The position numbers and the translations under genes were made by a program. The notes beneath the pieces were generated by a model that made no database searches, was not told the origin of the DNA, and saw only the letters and a program-made list of their open reading frames with translations. 64,000 nt of DNA from Phycisphaerae bacterium (GTDB lineage Bacteria; Planctomycetota; Phycisphaerae; UBA1845): contig JAJDDY010000023.1 in NCBI GenBank assembly GCA_029260075.1, positions 62,001-126,000 on the forward strand, read 5' to 3'. Positions 27,664 through 37,536 of this stretch are shown one piece after another. Position 1 is the stretch's first letter, and each line of letters starts with the position of its first letter.

Positions 27664-28358
27664 AAATACCGGAACTAGCGCGCCCCATATTCCTATTCGT
27701 CGCGACGTTTCGGCGCAAAATCCGTCACGACGTGCCGTTGGATTATAGTGAGGTCAAACGCGAGATTTTGTCGCTGTTCGCCAGGTTGGAAGCCCAGGCG
27801 TCGAGCAAGGCGCTGACGGACCGATGGAACCGAGCGAAGATTGCGTTGGCGTATCTTGTGGACGAAGTGGCTACGATGGAAACGTGGTCGGGTCAGGACA
27901 ACTGGACGAACCACTCTCTTGAGGTCGAGCTGCTGGGGCATGACGTTCAGATGCGCGGCGTGTGGTTTTTCGACCGGGAACTCCAGCACGCCATGGATAC
28001 GTCCGACCTGGAGCTGACGGAAGTTCTCTATACGTGTCTATGTTTGGGGTTTGAAGGACGTTTTCGTGACCAAACCGCGCAGTTGAAGAACCACATGGAC
28101 AACCTCTTCGCACGCTTGCCCATCCCCTATGAGGAGGACGGTCCCGAGGCGAAGTTGTTTGCCGACTGTTATCACGTCGACAAGACGCGCAACGATCCGA
28201 AAATGCCTATGCGCGTCGCCACGGTGGTCGCGGTGTTCCTAGGCATCATCGCCACATACTTCGTCGCGAGCTACGCGGCCAACCAGAATTTCGTTAACCG
28301 GCTGGCGGAAATACAACAGACGGTTACCGACCATCCGTTCGATTCCCCGCAACCATAA
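27660..28358 (+). CDS. tssL: T6SS inner-membrane protein TssL (IcmH/DotU)
   Basis: 232 residues; ATG 27660 overlaps the tssK stop (ATGA). Cytoplasmic helical domain with DotU hallmarks: RWNRAKIALAYLVDEVATME (partial), NHSLEVELLGHDVQMRGVWFF in the middle and EVLYTCLCLGFEGRF. A single transmembrane helix is at the C-terminus (about residues 186-206, VVAVFLGIIATYFVASYA) with only a short periplasmic tail and no peptidoglycan-binding OmpA-like domain. TssL dimers sit with TssM in the inner membrane and contact TssK. Confidence 0.95.
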   Translation: MKIPELARPIFLFVATFRRKIRHDVPLDYSEVKREILSLFARLEAQASSKALTDRWNRAKIALAYLVDEVATMETWSGQDNWTNHSLEVELLGHDVQMRGVWFFDRELQHAMDTSDLELTEVLYTCLCLGFEGRFRDQTAQLKNHMDNLFARLPIPYEEDGPEAKLFADCYHVDKTRNDPKMPMRVATVVAVFLGIIATYFVASYAANQNFVNRLAEIQQTVTDHPFDSPQP

Positions 28359-28373
28359 AGAGGGCCAACGGCC

Positions 28374-31300
28374 ATGAGATGGGTCAGCAGTTTCATCAGC
28401 CTGCCGCGTTTCTATCCGGTGACTACCGTGTTCAGCGTGGGCGCCGTGATCGGCATCGGCGTATTGGCCATGCAGTATGGCATGAAGACGGCGCTCATGG
28501 CGCTGGCTTGTGTTGTGGTCATCGTGCTGCTTGTCTTGGCGATACGGTTTCTGTTTCGCTGGCGCGAGCGCCGCCGGGCTCGATCATTGTACGACACGCT
28601 CGATGCAGAGCAGCAGGCGGGTTCTTCAGCTGAGGACGATCGTGCGTTGCACGCCGACATGCGCGGACGCTTCGCCGACGCCTTCAACGAACTACGTCAA
28701 GCCGGTAAGGGAGACTACGACCTACCTTGGCTTCTGCTCATCGGTGAGCCGCAGAGCGGTAAGTCGACAACGCTTCGCGGCTCCCAACTCCACTTTCCCG
28801 TAGGCACGGATCGACTCTCCGGATCAGGCGGTACGCGCAACTGCGACTGGTGGTTCACGAATGAAGCCGTCATATTGGATACGGCCGGTCGTTTCACTTT
28901 TCAAGACCAAGGCACGGCGGACAAGGGAGAGTGGAAGGGGTTCCTCGAACTACTTCACAAGAAACGCCCGCACTGCCCGATCAATGGCGTGCTCGTGGTC
29001 GTGCCTGTGGACGCGTTGCTCAACGACGACGATGAGGCGCAGCAAGCCAAGGCGACCAATATTCACGACAAGCTTGCGGAAATACAACGCACACTCGGCG
29101 TGCAATATCCCGTGTTCGTTATCCTCACCAAGTGCGATCTCGTTCTCGGCTTTAGCGAGATGTTCCGCGAGTTCGGGAACGTTCAGGCGGCGCAGATGGT
29201 GGGGTGGTCGAACCAGTCACCGTTCGATCAGGTCTTCGACCATGAACGTTTCACTGAAGAATTCGACGTTATCTATCGACGGCTTTGCGATCGGCGTTTG
29301 AAGGTCATGCGCAACGTGAACTCGCTCGAAGAGCGCGGGTTGGTCTATGCATTTCCCGAGGAGTTCCGGTCTCTTTGCGCTCCACTCCATCGATACCTTA
29401 AAGTGATGTTCGCGGCGGACATCTATCACGACCCGTTGTTCTTTAGGGGGTACTACTTCACGAGCGGTATGCAGGAAGGCATGCCCATCGTCAAAGCCGG
29501 TGAGGACTTGCTGTCCGGCGGACTCGGCGGGCGGGATATCGAGCGCGAGTTGGATGTCCTGGGCAAGCTGTTCCCGTCACGGCCCTTCTTCTGCGCCGAT
29601 GCGTATAAGGCCAAAGCGCTCCGTGAGACCGGTCTGGTGTTTCGGTCGCCGAGCGAAATCAAACGCGGACGCCGTCGCAAGGTCGTCTCCGGAATCGGGC
29701 TGGGCGTCATGCTGATTGGGATGATCGCGCTGGCCACTTGGGGCATCACCGACATTACCGCCGCCGTGGTGGCGCCAACCGATCACGCCGAGCGGGCGTC
29801 GGAAATGTTGCTCAGCGGACCACCATCGTCGCCGGCGGACGTAGCCCAACGCGACGAGGACGTACTCGCACACGTGGCGACGCTTGACACAGATATTCAG
29901 AAGCTACGCACCAGCCACAATTGGTTCCGCAATCTATTCATTCCTGCGGGAAATATGAATCGCGCGGCTGACCTTCTTCAGGGAATCCGTGATCAGGTGA
30001 TTGTGAAGGGGGCAATGACCGGGCGCGTTCGCGAATTGGAAGCGTCGCTAACCACGCCCGAACTGTGGACGGAAGAAGAATTCGAAAATCGCGAAAATAG
30101 CATGCAGGAGTATCTTCGATGGCAGGCTGGGGCCGAAGATGAAGATGGGAACGCCGCCGAGTCGTTCAATCGCTTCTTCGCCGCGCTGCCGAACGCCGGT
30201 TGGAAGGAACAACTTCGGGAACCGTTCGAACAACTTGGCGATCAGGTCGCGCTACGCGGCTCGGCGTTGACGCCGGGCATGGAATGGGAAAGCAGCCTTA
30301 GCCGTAAGATGCTCGAATCTGTCAAGGACGGATTCCAAAACGTCTTTGCGACCAAGGAGAGTGAGCAGCTTGCTCATTGGTTTGAAGCGTTTCGGAACTG
30401 TAGTTATATGGATGAGCGACTGAACGGATTGCTCACGCTTGCCCAAGAATTCGACAATGCGGCCAGCGTCAGTGACTTCGACACGGCGCTTGCAGCATGG
30501 ACCGAGGCGTACGCCGACTCCGGCGATCCTGCGCACCCGGCGTTCCGGGCGGCCAAGGAAGCCATCGATGCAGACAAGTCGTACCTGGACGGTCTAATCG
30601 GCGGGCGAGAGGCCACGGCGGAGACTCATCCGTGGCCAATGTTCGAGACCGTCCAGAGTCATTGGGACGCGGCGCTCGCTCCGGATGGTGCGATGCGCAA
30701 GTCGTTTGAGAAGTCCCCGTATGAAGAAGAGCACGGTCTGGATATCGACAAGTGGTTTGATACCGCGCGAAGCGATTTGAACGAGATGGCCACGACTTCG
30801 ATCGCCGCGATCGATGCGGACTATGGTAAGTCGTGCATGCAGTGGACGTCGCTTGATAGCGACTACCAGCGTTTGGCTGAAGTCTTGGCCATGCTGGATG
30901 CGGCGCTCACCGGCGGCGGCGACAAGTCCCTCGATAGCGCGAACCTTCGTCAGTCGTTTGCCGCTTTGACTGCGGAACCCGAGGGATCATTGAAAAGCGC
31001 ACGCGACAAGCTACAGGCTCCCTTCCAGCGGCCTGAGTTGCTGGCGATTACGGCGGGTCTCGGCATTCTCATCGACAAAGTCGATGCTGCTGCACAGCGA
31101 AATCGTCGCTACCTGACGATTCGACGTATCGAGCAGCGATTCAGCGATGCGGAGATCAGCTTGGAGGTGCTCCGCGACGGTTATGATGGTGAGGTCGGCG
31201 TCGATTCCGTCGGGTTCTCCGACGTCACCGAAGCCTATACAAGCGTCTTCATGCTCGACACGATGGATCTCGTCGAGGAAGCGCAGGAACAGCTTGCAGG

Positions 31301-32864
31301 CTGGGCGGGTTCACGAACCGTCGCACCCCTGACTGATGCCGAGGGCGAGCCGTGGCAGCGTCTCAGTTCGCGACTCGATGAGCTGTTGAAAGCCTACATG
31401 GGCCTGTACTTCGACCGTTGGGCGGGCTACTACACAAGGGATACGTTGCCGGGCTTCTTGGAACTGAGGAAGGCTCCGAACTGGGGTGATTACCACGACG
31501 TATTGAAGCGCGATCATCGCGACTTTCAGGCTGTTGCCGAACGCCGACTTGCGTCATTTGTCGAGTGCGTGCTGCAAATCGACCGCCACGACGCGGAGCA
31601 AGACGCCACCCCCGTGCGCAAGCGGCTGCGACGCGATCACAACGCCATGCTGTCCGCTGCCCGCGCTGATCAATCGTCTATCGGCGACCGGTTCGACGTG
31701 TTGCAGGATGCTCTTTCGGCGTGGTTTGACTTGCCGCAGAACAAAGTCGCCGTCGATATGCGTGCCGGAATGGTGGTGTCGAAAGTCAGCAGTGCCTTCG
31801 AGGTCTACTGGCGATCTGTATTGGGGATCGGTAAGAACGGCCCAGAGACATACGGCGCCGAACGTCTCGCTACGCTCGACATGAGTGCGCTGCAGAAACT
31901 TCGGGACACACTGAACAATGAGCGTATCGTCAACCAATTGTTCGATGTCGCCCAAGCGGGGCGGTATCGCTTGGATGTCGAGTTGGACAACCAACTCACG
32001 AAGATTACGGGGTCGTTGGGTGGAATGACGGGGGCTTTCCCGTTTACGCTTCACGGTGGTTCGGCCGACCCGCGCGTGGTGGGCAAGAGCGACTTCCAAG
32101 ATTTCTTGCAAAAAATGCTGGCGTACGAAAAGCGATTTTCGCAGAAGGTCGCAGCCAGCGATGGGGCGGAGTCAGGCCCGAGGAATTACCGGCAGCAGTA
32201 CATGGACCGATGTGCTTCGTGGCGCAATTTTCTCTATGGCGGCGCAGCGGATAGTGCAACGCTTCTCGGTCAAGGAGAGCCTGGTCTTGTGTTCTTCCAA
32301 GTCCAACACGAGCGCGACGATGGCGATTTGAATCGTATCGGGATCAGGCATTATACCGACGGTTCCCTCTCGATCGGGCGGGAAAAGAACGCGCAGCGGC
32401 GCGCCGGCGCTGTCAGACCGGTGAACGTGGTCTTCGGGGAAAGAGTCTCTCCCTCGGCCCCAGTTCCGCTCTTGTGGAAATTCGGGGACACGGACTTGGA
32501 TATCCAGCTCAACGTGTCCGGTGCCGTGGCCCAGGAAGACCTACCGCAGCAACAGTCCGTCGACGATGTGGCGCTCGATCACAAGGGCTGGGCGTTGCCC
32601 CTGTTCATCTATCGATACCTGGGCAGTGACGACTTCGCCAGAATCGACGAGGGCACGGGTGGCAAGCTGTCGGAGAGAACGCTGTGGCCTGTCGTTATGA
32701 CCTTCCCGCTGAAGAAGCTCGATAAGACGAGCACCAAGAAGGTTTCGGCGCTGTTTCATATCAAGATCACGGGTTGCGGAAGCGGTGCGTGCGTTCTTCC
32801 TCCACCTATTGGGGGCTTCGACAAGACGACACAGGAGCCGGATTATCTCGTCAGTCTGGATTGA
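28374..32864 (+). CDS. tssM: T6SS inner-membrane protein TssM (IcmF)
   Basis: 1496 residues, larger than most TssM (about 1100-1200). Two N-terminal transmembrane helices lie within residues 15-65 and a third at about 437-458. The cytoplasmic NTPase-like domain between them has an intact Walker A, GEPQSGKSTTL (about 124-134), a Walker-B-like VILDTAGRFTF and NGVLVVVPVDALL, plus TKCDLVLGF. The long periplasmic part is helical and ends in beta-rich segments, the part that in other systems binds TssJ and spans to the outer membrane. Fifteen bases separate it from tssL, three from tagF. The extra length lies in the periplasmic region and may reflect a thicker or different envelope. Confidence 0.95.
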   Translation: MRWVSSFISLPRFYPVTTVFSVGAVIGIGVLAMQYGMKTALMALACVVVIVLLVLAIRFLFRWRERRRARSLYDTLDAEQQAGSSAEDDRALHADMRGRFADAFNELRQAGKGDYDLPWLLLIGEPQSGKSTTLRGSQLHFPVGTDRLSGSGGTRNCDWWFTNEAVILDTAGRFTFQDQGTADKGEWKGFLELLHKKRPHCPINGVLVVVPVDALLNDDDEAQQAKATNIHDKLAEIQRTLGVQYPVFVILTKCDLVLGFSEMFREFGNVQAAQMVGWSNQSPFDQVFDHERFTEEFDVIYRRLCDRRLKVMRNVNSLEERGLVYAFPEEFRSLCAPLHRYLKVMFAADIYHDPLFFRGYYFTSGMQEGMPIVKAGEDLLSGGLGGRDIERELDVLGKLFPSRPFFCADAYKAKALRETGLVFRSPSEIKRGRRRKVVSGIGLGVMLIGMIALATWGITDITAAVVAPTDHAERASEMLLSGPPSSPADVAQRDEDVLAHVATLDTDIQKLRTSHNWFRNLFIPAGNMNRAADLLQGIRDQVIVKGAMTGRVRELEASLTTPELWTEEEFENRENSMQEYLRWQAGAEDEDGNAAESFNRFFAALPNAGWKEQLREPFEQLGDQVALRGSALTPGMEWESSLSRKMLESVKDGFQNVFATKESEQLAHWFEAFRNCSYMDERLNGLLTLAQEFDNAASVSDFDTALAAWTEAYADSGDPAHPAFRAAKEAIDADKSYLDGLIGGREATAETHPWPMFETVQSHWDAALAPDGAMRKSFEKSPYEEEHGLDIDKWFDTARSDLNEMATTSIAAIDADYGKSCMQWTSLDSDYQRLAEVLAMLDAALTGGGDKSLDSANLRQSFAALTAEPEGSLKSARDKLQAPFQRPELLAITAGLGILIDKVDAAAQRNRRYLTIRRIEQRFSDAEISLEVLRDGYDGEVGVDSVGFSDVTEAYTSVFMLDTMDLVEEAQEQLAGWAGSRTVAPLTDAEGEPWQRLSSRLDELLKAYMGLYFDRWAGYYTRDTLPGFLELRKAPNWGDYHDVLKRDHRDFQAVAERRLASFVECVLQIDRHDAEQDATPVRKRLRRDHNAMLSAARADQSSIGDRFDVLQDALSAWFDLPQNKVAVDMRAGMVVSKVSSAFEVYWRSVLGIGKNGPETYGAERLATLDMSALQKLRDTLNNERIVNQLFDVAQAGRYRLDVELDNQLTKITGSLGGMTGAFPFTLHGGSADPRVVGKSDFQDFLQKMLAYEKRFSQKVAASDGAESGPRNYRQQYMDRCASWRNFLYGGAADSATLLGQGEPGLVFFQVQHERDDGDLNRIGIRHYTDGSLSIGREKNAQRRAGAVRPVNVVFGERVSPSAPVPLLWKFGDTDLDIQLNVSGAVAQEDLPQQQSVDDVALDHKGWALPLFIYRYLGSDDFARIDEGTGGKLSERTLWPVVMTFPLKKLDKTSTKKVSALFHIKITGCGSGACVLPPPIGGFDKTTQEPDYLVSLD

Positions 32865-32867
32865 CCC

Positions 32868-33911
32868 ATGTCGTTGTTCGGTCGCCTGAGTTCCTTACGC
32901 CGCGCGTTGTTACCGCGCATCGGCCCCGGCGGTCGGGAGGCTGCGCCCCTTCGCGCGTACGGCAAACTCGAATTCGACAAGGAGTTCTTGACCGTCCGGT
33001 GCGACGATCTCCCCCTGGCACGTAGCTTCACGAGTTGGGTTCACGACGGTTTCAACTACTCGGTAAGTTTGTGCGGCGACAGCGGCGTGATGCTCAATCG
33101 ACACCGGTTGATGTTCAGCGTCGATCGCGGTCGGGTTTGGATCGTCGCATGTATTTGGGACAGTCACGACCAACGTAGCGATCAGGGTCATCAGCGTTCT
33201 TATCCCTTCACGTTGTTCATCGTCGTTCCGGCGATCGAGGGTCCGAAAGGGGAACGCTCGCACATCGGTGCCGCTTGCGGTCCGCTTTGGTTGGCGATGG
33301 AGCGCGCGTATGATCGTCTTGTGACGATGGATAGTCGAGGCGAGTTCCTCCTTCGGGCGCGCGGCGAGTCAATCGAAGTCAACGTCGACGAGTGGGATTC
33401 GACCGCCAACTGGGAGGTGGTCGGACAAGGGGTTCAGCTGTCCGACTGGTTGGCGGGTTTCGGTGGTTCATTGAACTCGCCCGACGCCGTTCTTGGTGCC
33501 TTGCAACAAGCCCTGCTCCGAAACCACCGGACCGCTGGTCGCGATCCGGATGTGTGGCGACTACCGCTCGCCGACAAGCTGGGTGTGCCTTTGCAGCTTG
33601 ATTGCTGGTTGTCTTGGCTTGGCCATAACCTAGGCGACATGCCGCCTGAATTCGCCGCCCTGGTTCCTGTCGAGCGTTCGGCGGGTCGCCTTGATCTTTC
33701 CGTGGCGCGGCGTTCGATGCACACGCAGGATTTCATCGGTCTCTGCGACAATCCGAACCGGGTCGACGCCGCTCTTGGCAAGCGCATCATCGACGAGGCT
33801 CCGCCATCTGGCGTCGACGGCTTCCTCGCCCGATTGCGCGACAATCTTCCCGCGCACTCAGCCACGCTAGCAGACTTTGCAAGCACGACTTTCCCCATGC
33901 CACAAGAATGA
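32868..33911 (+). CDS. tagF: T6SS-associated TagF-like protein
   Basis: 347 residues starting three bases after tssM. The N-terminal half fits TagF: a YGKLEFDKEFLTVR start equivalent to the family's GKLPxxGDF, SFTSWVHDGF, then a strand with RGRVWIVACIWDS and RSYPFTLFIVVPA matching the GVxxPSxDxxGRxFPLTL area. The C-terminal part (VWRLPLADKLGVPLQLDCWL) fits the family's second half. TagF represses T6SS assembly post-translationally in Pseudomonas by sequestering Fha; no fha gene is visible here, so its partner may differ. Assignment rests on position and these weak motifs. Confidence 0.68.
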   Translation: MSLFGRLSSLRRALLPRIGPGGREAAPLRAYGKLEFDKEFLTVRCDDLPLARSFTSWVHDGFNYSVSLCGDSGVMLNRHRLMFSVDRGRVWIVACIWDSHDQRSDQGHQRSYPFTLFIVVPAIEGPKGERSHIGAACGPLWLAMERAYDRLVTMDSRGEFLLRARGESIEVNVDEWDSTANWEVVGQGVQLSDWLAGFGGSLNSPDAVLGALQQALLRNHRTAGRDPDVWRLPLADKLGVPLQLDCWLSWLGHNLGDMPPEFAALVPVERSAGRLDLSVARRSMHTQDFIGLCDNPNRVDAALGKRIIDEAPPSGVDGFLARLRDNLPAHSATLADFASTTFPMPQE

Positions 33912-34066
33912 TTCGCGAATGTGGGCTGCGGGTTTGGATGGTCCTTTGTCGCGCCCACGATGGATTGCAGTTACGAGTCCGGGGTGAAGGCGTAGGGGAT
34001 TGGTCTTAGTGCAGGGTCACACGTCCTCTTGTGGGTTTCGGGATTGGCTCGTCGGTTCGTGCGGCA
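33912..34066. other. Intergenic stretch after the tssJKLM-tagF operon
   Basis: No gene, terminator or promoter was recognised here. Confidence 0.3.
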
Positions 34067-34124
34067 TCAGAGCCGAGGGCGCCAGCCCGCGGACTGGTCC
34101 CACCGCTAGCGCGGTGGGCTCTGA
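34067..34124. repeat. Hairpin repeat bounded by TCAGAGCC and GGCTCTGA (family R4, copy 2)
   Basis: Outer arms TCAGAGCC (34067-34074) and GGCTCTGA (34117-34124) are reverse complements and the inside holds the perfect hairpin CCCACCGC-TAGC-GCGGTGGG (34099-34118). It has the same plan as 21809-21904 and lies between two T6SS operons. Confidence 0.65.
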
Positions 34125-34222
34125 CCCGCGCGCCTGGCTCCGGTCGTGCGTACTGCAACAGCCCGAATATTAAGGTGTGACGCTGCACTAGGCGCCAAGT
34201 TTCGACCCCTATGCTGCCTAAT

Positions 34223-34251
34223 TTGTCGGGCGTTTGGAGTTGGCGTAAAAT
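34223..34251 (+). promoter_or_regulatory. Candidate sigma-70-type promoter for the second T6SS operon
   Basis: TTGTCG (34223-34228) and TAAAAT (34246-34251) are separated by 17 bases. A transcript from here would have a leader of about 250 bases before the ORF at 34515; no gene was recognised in that leader. Confidence 0.4.
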
Positions 34252-34514
34252 GGGGCATTTTGGTGCGTCGTGGCGTACGGTTTCCTCGCACGGTGCTTCC
34301 AGCGCTCAGTCAAACCGTGTATCCTTTCGTATACGTTTGAGGGCATGTGTTTCGAAATCGCGGGGCGGCGATCGGGGCAGGTGCAATTGGCAGTCTGTGA
34401 TCTGTCGTGGCCGGCAGGATTCCGCTCCCGCGAACATCCGTTCACGCGCCCGAGCTATGGGCGATCAGTCCAACTCTCTGACCATGTGTCAGCCTGTGAA
34501 ATTGTTGGGAAGCT

Positions 34515-34931
34515 ATGCCGGGTACGAACCCATCTCAAGATCACAACGCGGAGCGCCCTGAGTCGCGTCCCCCGGAAGCATCGGGCGGTGCGACCGGTTC
34601 AGGCGGCGGGGATAACGTCGATGCGCTGCATCGAGTGATCGCCGAATCGCTGAGCGACGCTTGTAACAGGCCCGTGTTGGAGTCTGCCGAGATGAAGCCC
34701 CTTCTTGACGTCGCCCGGCGCCACAACGGATGCTCATTTGCGTTCGACCCTGTCGTCGCAGACTTGGTCGAAGCTGCAGTAGTAGGTTTCTTTGCGCCGA
34801 GCGGGGGAGATGCCGCCGCTCCTTGGCGTGCCGTATCGAGGCGTGTGGCTAAGTCGTTGTTCGCAGACGCGTACGCCAACAAACGGCTTGAGCGCCTGTG
34901 GAAGCGCTTGAGCGAGGCGGTTTCATCATGA
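34515..34931 (+). CDS. Small protein of unknown function before the sigma factor gene
   Basis: 138 residues. The first 35 residues are a low-complexity, Gly/Ser/Pro/Glu-rich tail; the rest is predicted helical (DALHRVIAESLSDACNRPV, VADLVEAAVVGFF, SRRVAKSLFADAYANKRLER). No family recognised. It ends 35 bases before a sigma-28-like factor gene on the same strand, the classical place for a regulator of that factor, but no anti-sigma motif (such as FlgM-like) was seen. The ribosome site is weak. Confidence 0.5.
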   Translation: MPGTNPSQDHNAERPESRPPEASGGATGSGGGDNVDALHRVIAESLSDACNRPVLESAEMKPLLDVARRHNGCSFAFDPVVADLVEAAVVGFFAPSGGDAAAPWRAVSRRVAKSLFADAYANKRLERLWKRLSEAVSS

Positions 34932-34966
34932 GTCCATTGCCCATATAGGGCCGAGCGAAGTGTTCT

Positions 34967-35686
34967 ATGACCGCTCCGGCAGGAACGAATTTGGTAGCCA
35001 GCCAGCTTATCGAAAGCTGCCAGGGTCTTGTCCGCAACATGGCGTGGCGGATTCATCAGCGGCTACCGTCGAGTGTCGAGCTCGACGATTTGATCGGGTA
35101 CGGTCAGTTGGGATTGGCTCAGGCGGCTGCGTCGTTCGACCCAACCAAGGGGAATCGCTTCACGACCTTCGCATACTTCCGAATTCGCGGTTCCATTCTC
35201 GACGGCCTGTCCGAAATGAGTTGGTTCAAGCGTGCGGACTTCTACGCGGCCCGATACGAACGAATGGCCGAGGAATTCCTTGACGGAGCCGACGGTCGGG
35301 TGGAGACCGGCTCCGACGGCGGGCTTCGCGATGACGCCCGCTGGTTGACGGATGTCGGGTCGAGGATGACAATGGTTTACTTGGCGAGCGGGTTCGCGTC
35401 AGACGAGGACGAGGGGCGATCGTTCGCCACGGAAGATGCGGCGGCGGTGTCACCGCAGGCCGCGTTAATGCTCAGCGAAGCCGGTACGGTGTTGCGCGAA
35501 CTGATCCAAGACCTGCCCGACCAGGCTAGGGAATTGATCAACTTGACGTATGTCAAGGGATTGACGCTCAAGGACGCGGGCGAGCGCGTGGGCATTAGCA
35601 AATCGTGGGCTAGCCGATTGCACGACAGGACGCTTCGTCAGCTTGCGTTTGGCATGCGGAATCGTGGCGCTGGGTTGCCGGCGTAG
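34967..35686 (+). CDS. Sigma-70-family factor, sigma-28 (FliA/WhiG)-like, within the T6SS island
   Basis: 239 residues. Region 2 is clear: the start LIESCQGLVRNMAWRIHQRL, then ELDDLIGYGQLGLAQAAASF, DPTKGNRFTTFAYFRIRGSI and LDGLSEMSW, the form seen in FliA-type factors. Region 3 is short and altered, and region 4 is QARELINLTYVKGLTLKDAG with the HTH ERVGISKSWASRLHDRTLRQ. There is no flagellar gene in the window, and the gene is directly upstream of tssA (about 100 bases), so it probably drives T6SS or linked genes. Its target promoter sequence was not identified. Confidence 0.85.
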   Translation: MTAPAGTNLVASQLIESCQGLVRNMAWRIHQRLPSSVELDDLIGYGQLGLAQAAASFDPTKGNRFTTFAYFRIRGSILDGLSEMSWFKRADFYAARYERMAEEFLDGADGRVETGSDGGLRDDARWLTDVGSRMTMVYLASGFASDEDEGRSFATEDAAAVSPQAALMLSEAGTVLRELIQDLPDQARELINLTYVKGLTLKDAGERVGISKSWASRLHDRTLRQLAFGMRNRGAGLPA

Positions 35687-35788
35687 TGGCCATGGGAATG
35701 AACCGCCATCGGTGGCGAGGGTTTGGTCGGTGCGGCGTATGGCGCTCTCTGTTAGACGATCAGATATCAATACGAGGCTGAGACGACG

Positions 35789-36925
35789 ATGCCGTCCCCA
35801 GACACGCTCGATTTTGAATCCCTGTTGTCGCCCATCGAGGGGGATACCGCAACCGGTCCGGACCTGCGCAAAGATTTTTCACCCGACGCGATCTACCGAT
35901 CGATCAAGGCCGCACGGTACGCTGCGAGGCGCGTCGAAACGCGTGCCGTTTGGGACGACGATGATGCTGGCGAAAAGCCCGATTGGCGCCCGGTGCTGGA
36001 TGAGTCGCCCCGCGTCCTAGCGACGACGTCCAAGGATCTTGAAATCGCAGCGTGGCTTACCGAAGCGCTCGTTCGGCAGCACGGATTCGCCGGTTTGCGT
36101 GACGGTTTTCGCCTGTGCTACGAACTTGTCGACCGGTATTGGGATCAACTCCATCCGATTCCCGACGCCGACGATGCGGTCGATGAAGACGAGCCGCCGT
36201 TCCGCGTGTCTGCTCTCGTGGGCCTCAATGGGTCAGACGCCGACGGCACGCTCATCGCGCCGATCTTGTCGGTGAGCATAGTCGAGGGTGGCGAGTTCGG
36301 TCCGCTTGGCGTTTCAGTCTACGACCAAGCCACCAACATTGAGCAGATAGGCGACGCGGCGGAACAGGCCAAGCGGCTTGAGCATGGTGCCGTATCGATC
36401 GTCGATTTTAAGAAGGCGATTTCCGATTCGTCTGCAACGTTCTACCAGACAATGCTCGAAGACTTAACTAGCGCACAGACCTACTTCGATCAGTTGTGTA
36501 CGGTCTTGGACTCGCGATGCGGTGATCGTCTTGCGCCGCCGAGTTCGAACATTCGTGACGCGCTCGATCAGTGCAAGCGGGTCATCACCTCGGTTTCGGC
36601 GGATATTCTCGCTGCGGCTGGTATAGGTGTTACTGTCGAAGAAGGTGACGGCGATACTGGAGACGAAGGCGACTCCGGAGGTCGTCCGGGGCGTTCCGGT
36701 CCCATACGCACCCGTGAGGAGGCGTTCGCGACGCTCCATACGATCGCCCAATTCTTTCGTGAAACCGAGCCCCACAGTGTGCTGCCTTTTCAGCTCGAAG
36801 AATGCGTCAAGTGGGGTCGGATGGATCTTCCGCAACTATTGAAGGAGCTGATTTCCGACTCGTCGACGCGTGACGATTTTTTCAGACGTGTCGGCATCGT
36901 GCCGCCAGATGACGGCGACAGCTAA
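35789..36925 (+). CDS. tssA: T6SS baseplate/tail-cap protein TssA
   Basis: 378 residues. The ImpA_N domain opens with [20 protein letters not shown] and continues with [40 protein letters not shown] and HPIPD, all hallmarks of TssA. A Glu/Asp/Gly-rich linker (about residues 285-305) leads into a helical C-terminal domain with [19 protein letters not shown] and [20 protein letters not shown], the short TssA1 type (VasJ/ImpA-like). TssA primes and coordinates tail tube and sheath growth. Confidence 0.93.
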   Translation: MPSPDTLDFESLLSPIEGDTATGPDLRKDFSPDAIYRSIKAARYAARRVETRAVWDDDDAGEKPDWRPVLDESPRVLATTSKDLEIAAWLTEALVRQHGFAGLRDGFRLCYELVDRYWDQLHPIPDADDAVDEDEPPFRVSALVGLNGSDADGTLIAPILSVSIVEGGEFGPLGVSVYDQATNIEQIGDAAEQAKRLEHGAVSIVDFKKAISDSSATFYQTMLEDLTSAQTYFDQLCTVLDSRCGDRLAPPSSNIRDALDQCKRVITSVSADILAAAGIGVTVEEGDGDTGDEGDSGGRPGRSGPIRTREEAFATLHTIAQFFRETEPHSVLPFQLEECVKWGRMDLPQLLKELISDSSTRDDFFRRVGIVPPDDGDS

Positions 36926-37026
36926 CGCGGCGCAGGTATGGTGAAGTCCTCGGTGCAGGCTGGGTGGCCGGCGCACTGTTCGGATTCGCAACCCGCCGAA
37001 ATCTATCGTATAGGAAGGAGTATGTA

Positions 37027-37536
37027 ATGGCCGAGTCAACACAGAAAAAGCTGGATCGTGTCCGCAAGCCACGTGTGCAGATTACCTACGACGTTGAGAC
37101 GGAGGGGGCGGTTCAGAAGAAAGAGCTACCTTTTGTCGTCGGCGTGTTGGCCGATCTGTCGGGCAATCCGACGGAGAAGTTGAAATCGCTCAAGGACCGG
37201 AAGTTCGTGTCCATCGACCGGGACAACTTCGATGACGTATTGTCCAGCATGAAGCCCGGCGTCAAGTACCGCGTAGAGAACACATTGAAGGGTGATGGCA
37301 GTGAGATGGCTGTCGACCTCAAGTTCAACTCAATGGAAGACTTTGAGCCGGGCGCCGTGGTCGAACAGGTCGAACCGCTTCGCAAGATGCTTGAGGCGCG
37401 CAACAAACTTCGTGATCTGTTGGCCAAGGCTGATACGTCCGAAGACCTCGAAGACAAGCTCGAGGAGATTCTGCAGAATACAGGAAAGCTCGACGAAATC
37501 GCCAATGAGCTGGGCATTGATAAGGGAGATAGCTAA
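37027..37536 (+). CDS. tssB: T6SS contractile sheath small subunit TssB (VipA)
   Basis: 169 residues from ATG 37027, with GGAAGGAG ten bases upstream; an upstream in-frame extension is not needed. The N-terminus has the family's [17 protein letters not shown] and [17 protein letters not shown], then [18 protein letters not shown], with [14 protein letters not shown] and the C-terminal helix [10 protein letters not shown]. TssB and TssC form the sheath around the Hcp tube; the N-terminal helix also contacts TssC and ClpV. Stop and tssC start share one base (TAATG). Confidence 0.97.
   Translation: MAESTQKKLDRVRKPRVQITYDVETEGAVQKKELPFVVGVLADLSGNPTEKLKSLKDRKFVSIDRDNFDDVLSSMKPGVKYRVENTLKGDGSEMAVDLKFNSMEDFEPGAVVEQVEPLRKMLEARNKLRDLLAKADTSEDLEDKLEEILQNTGKLDEIANELGIDKGDS

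Noticed and set aside
34270-34514. A protein-coding leader before the 138-residue gene
   Set aside because: Three frames are open there in part but none has a plausible start, ribosome site or composition.
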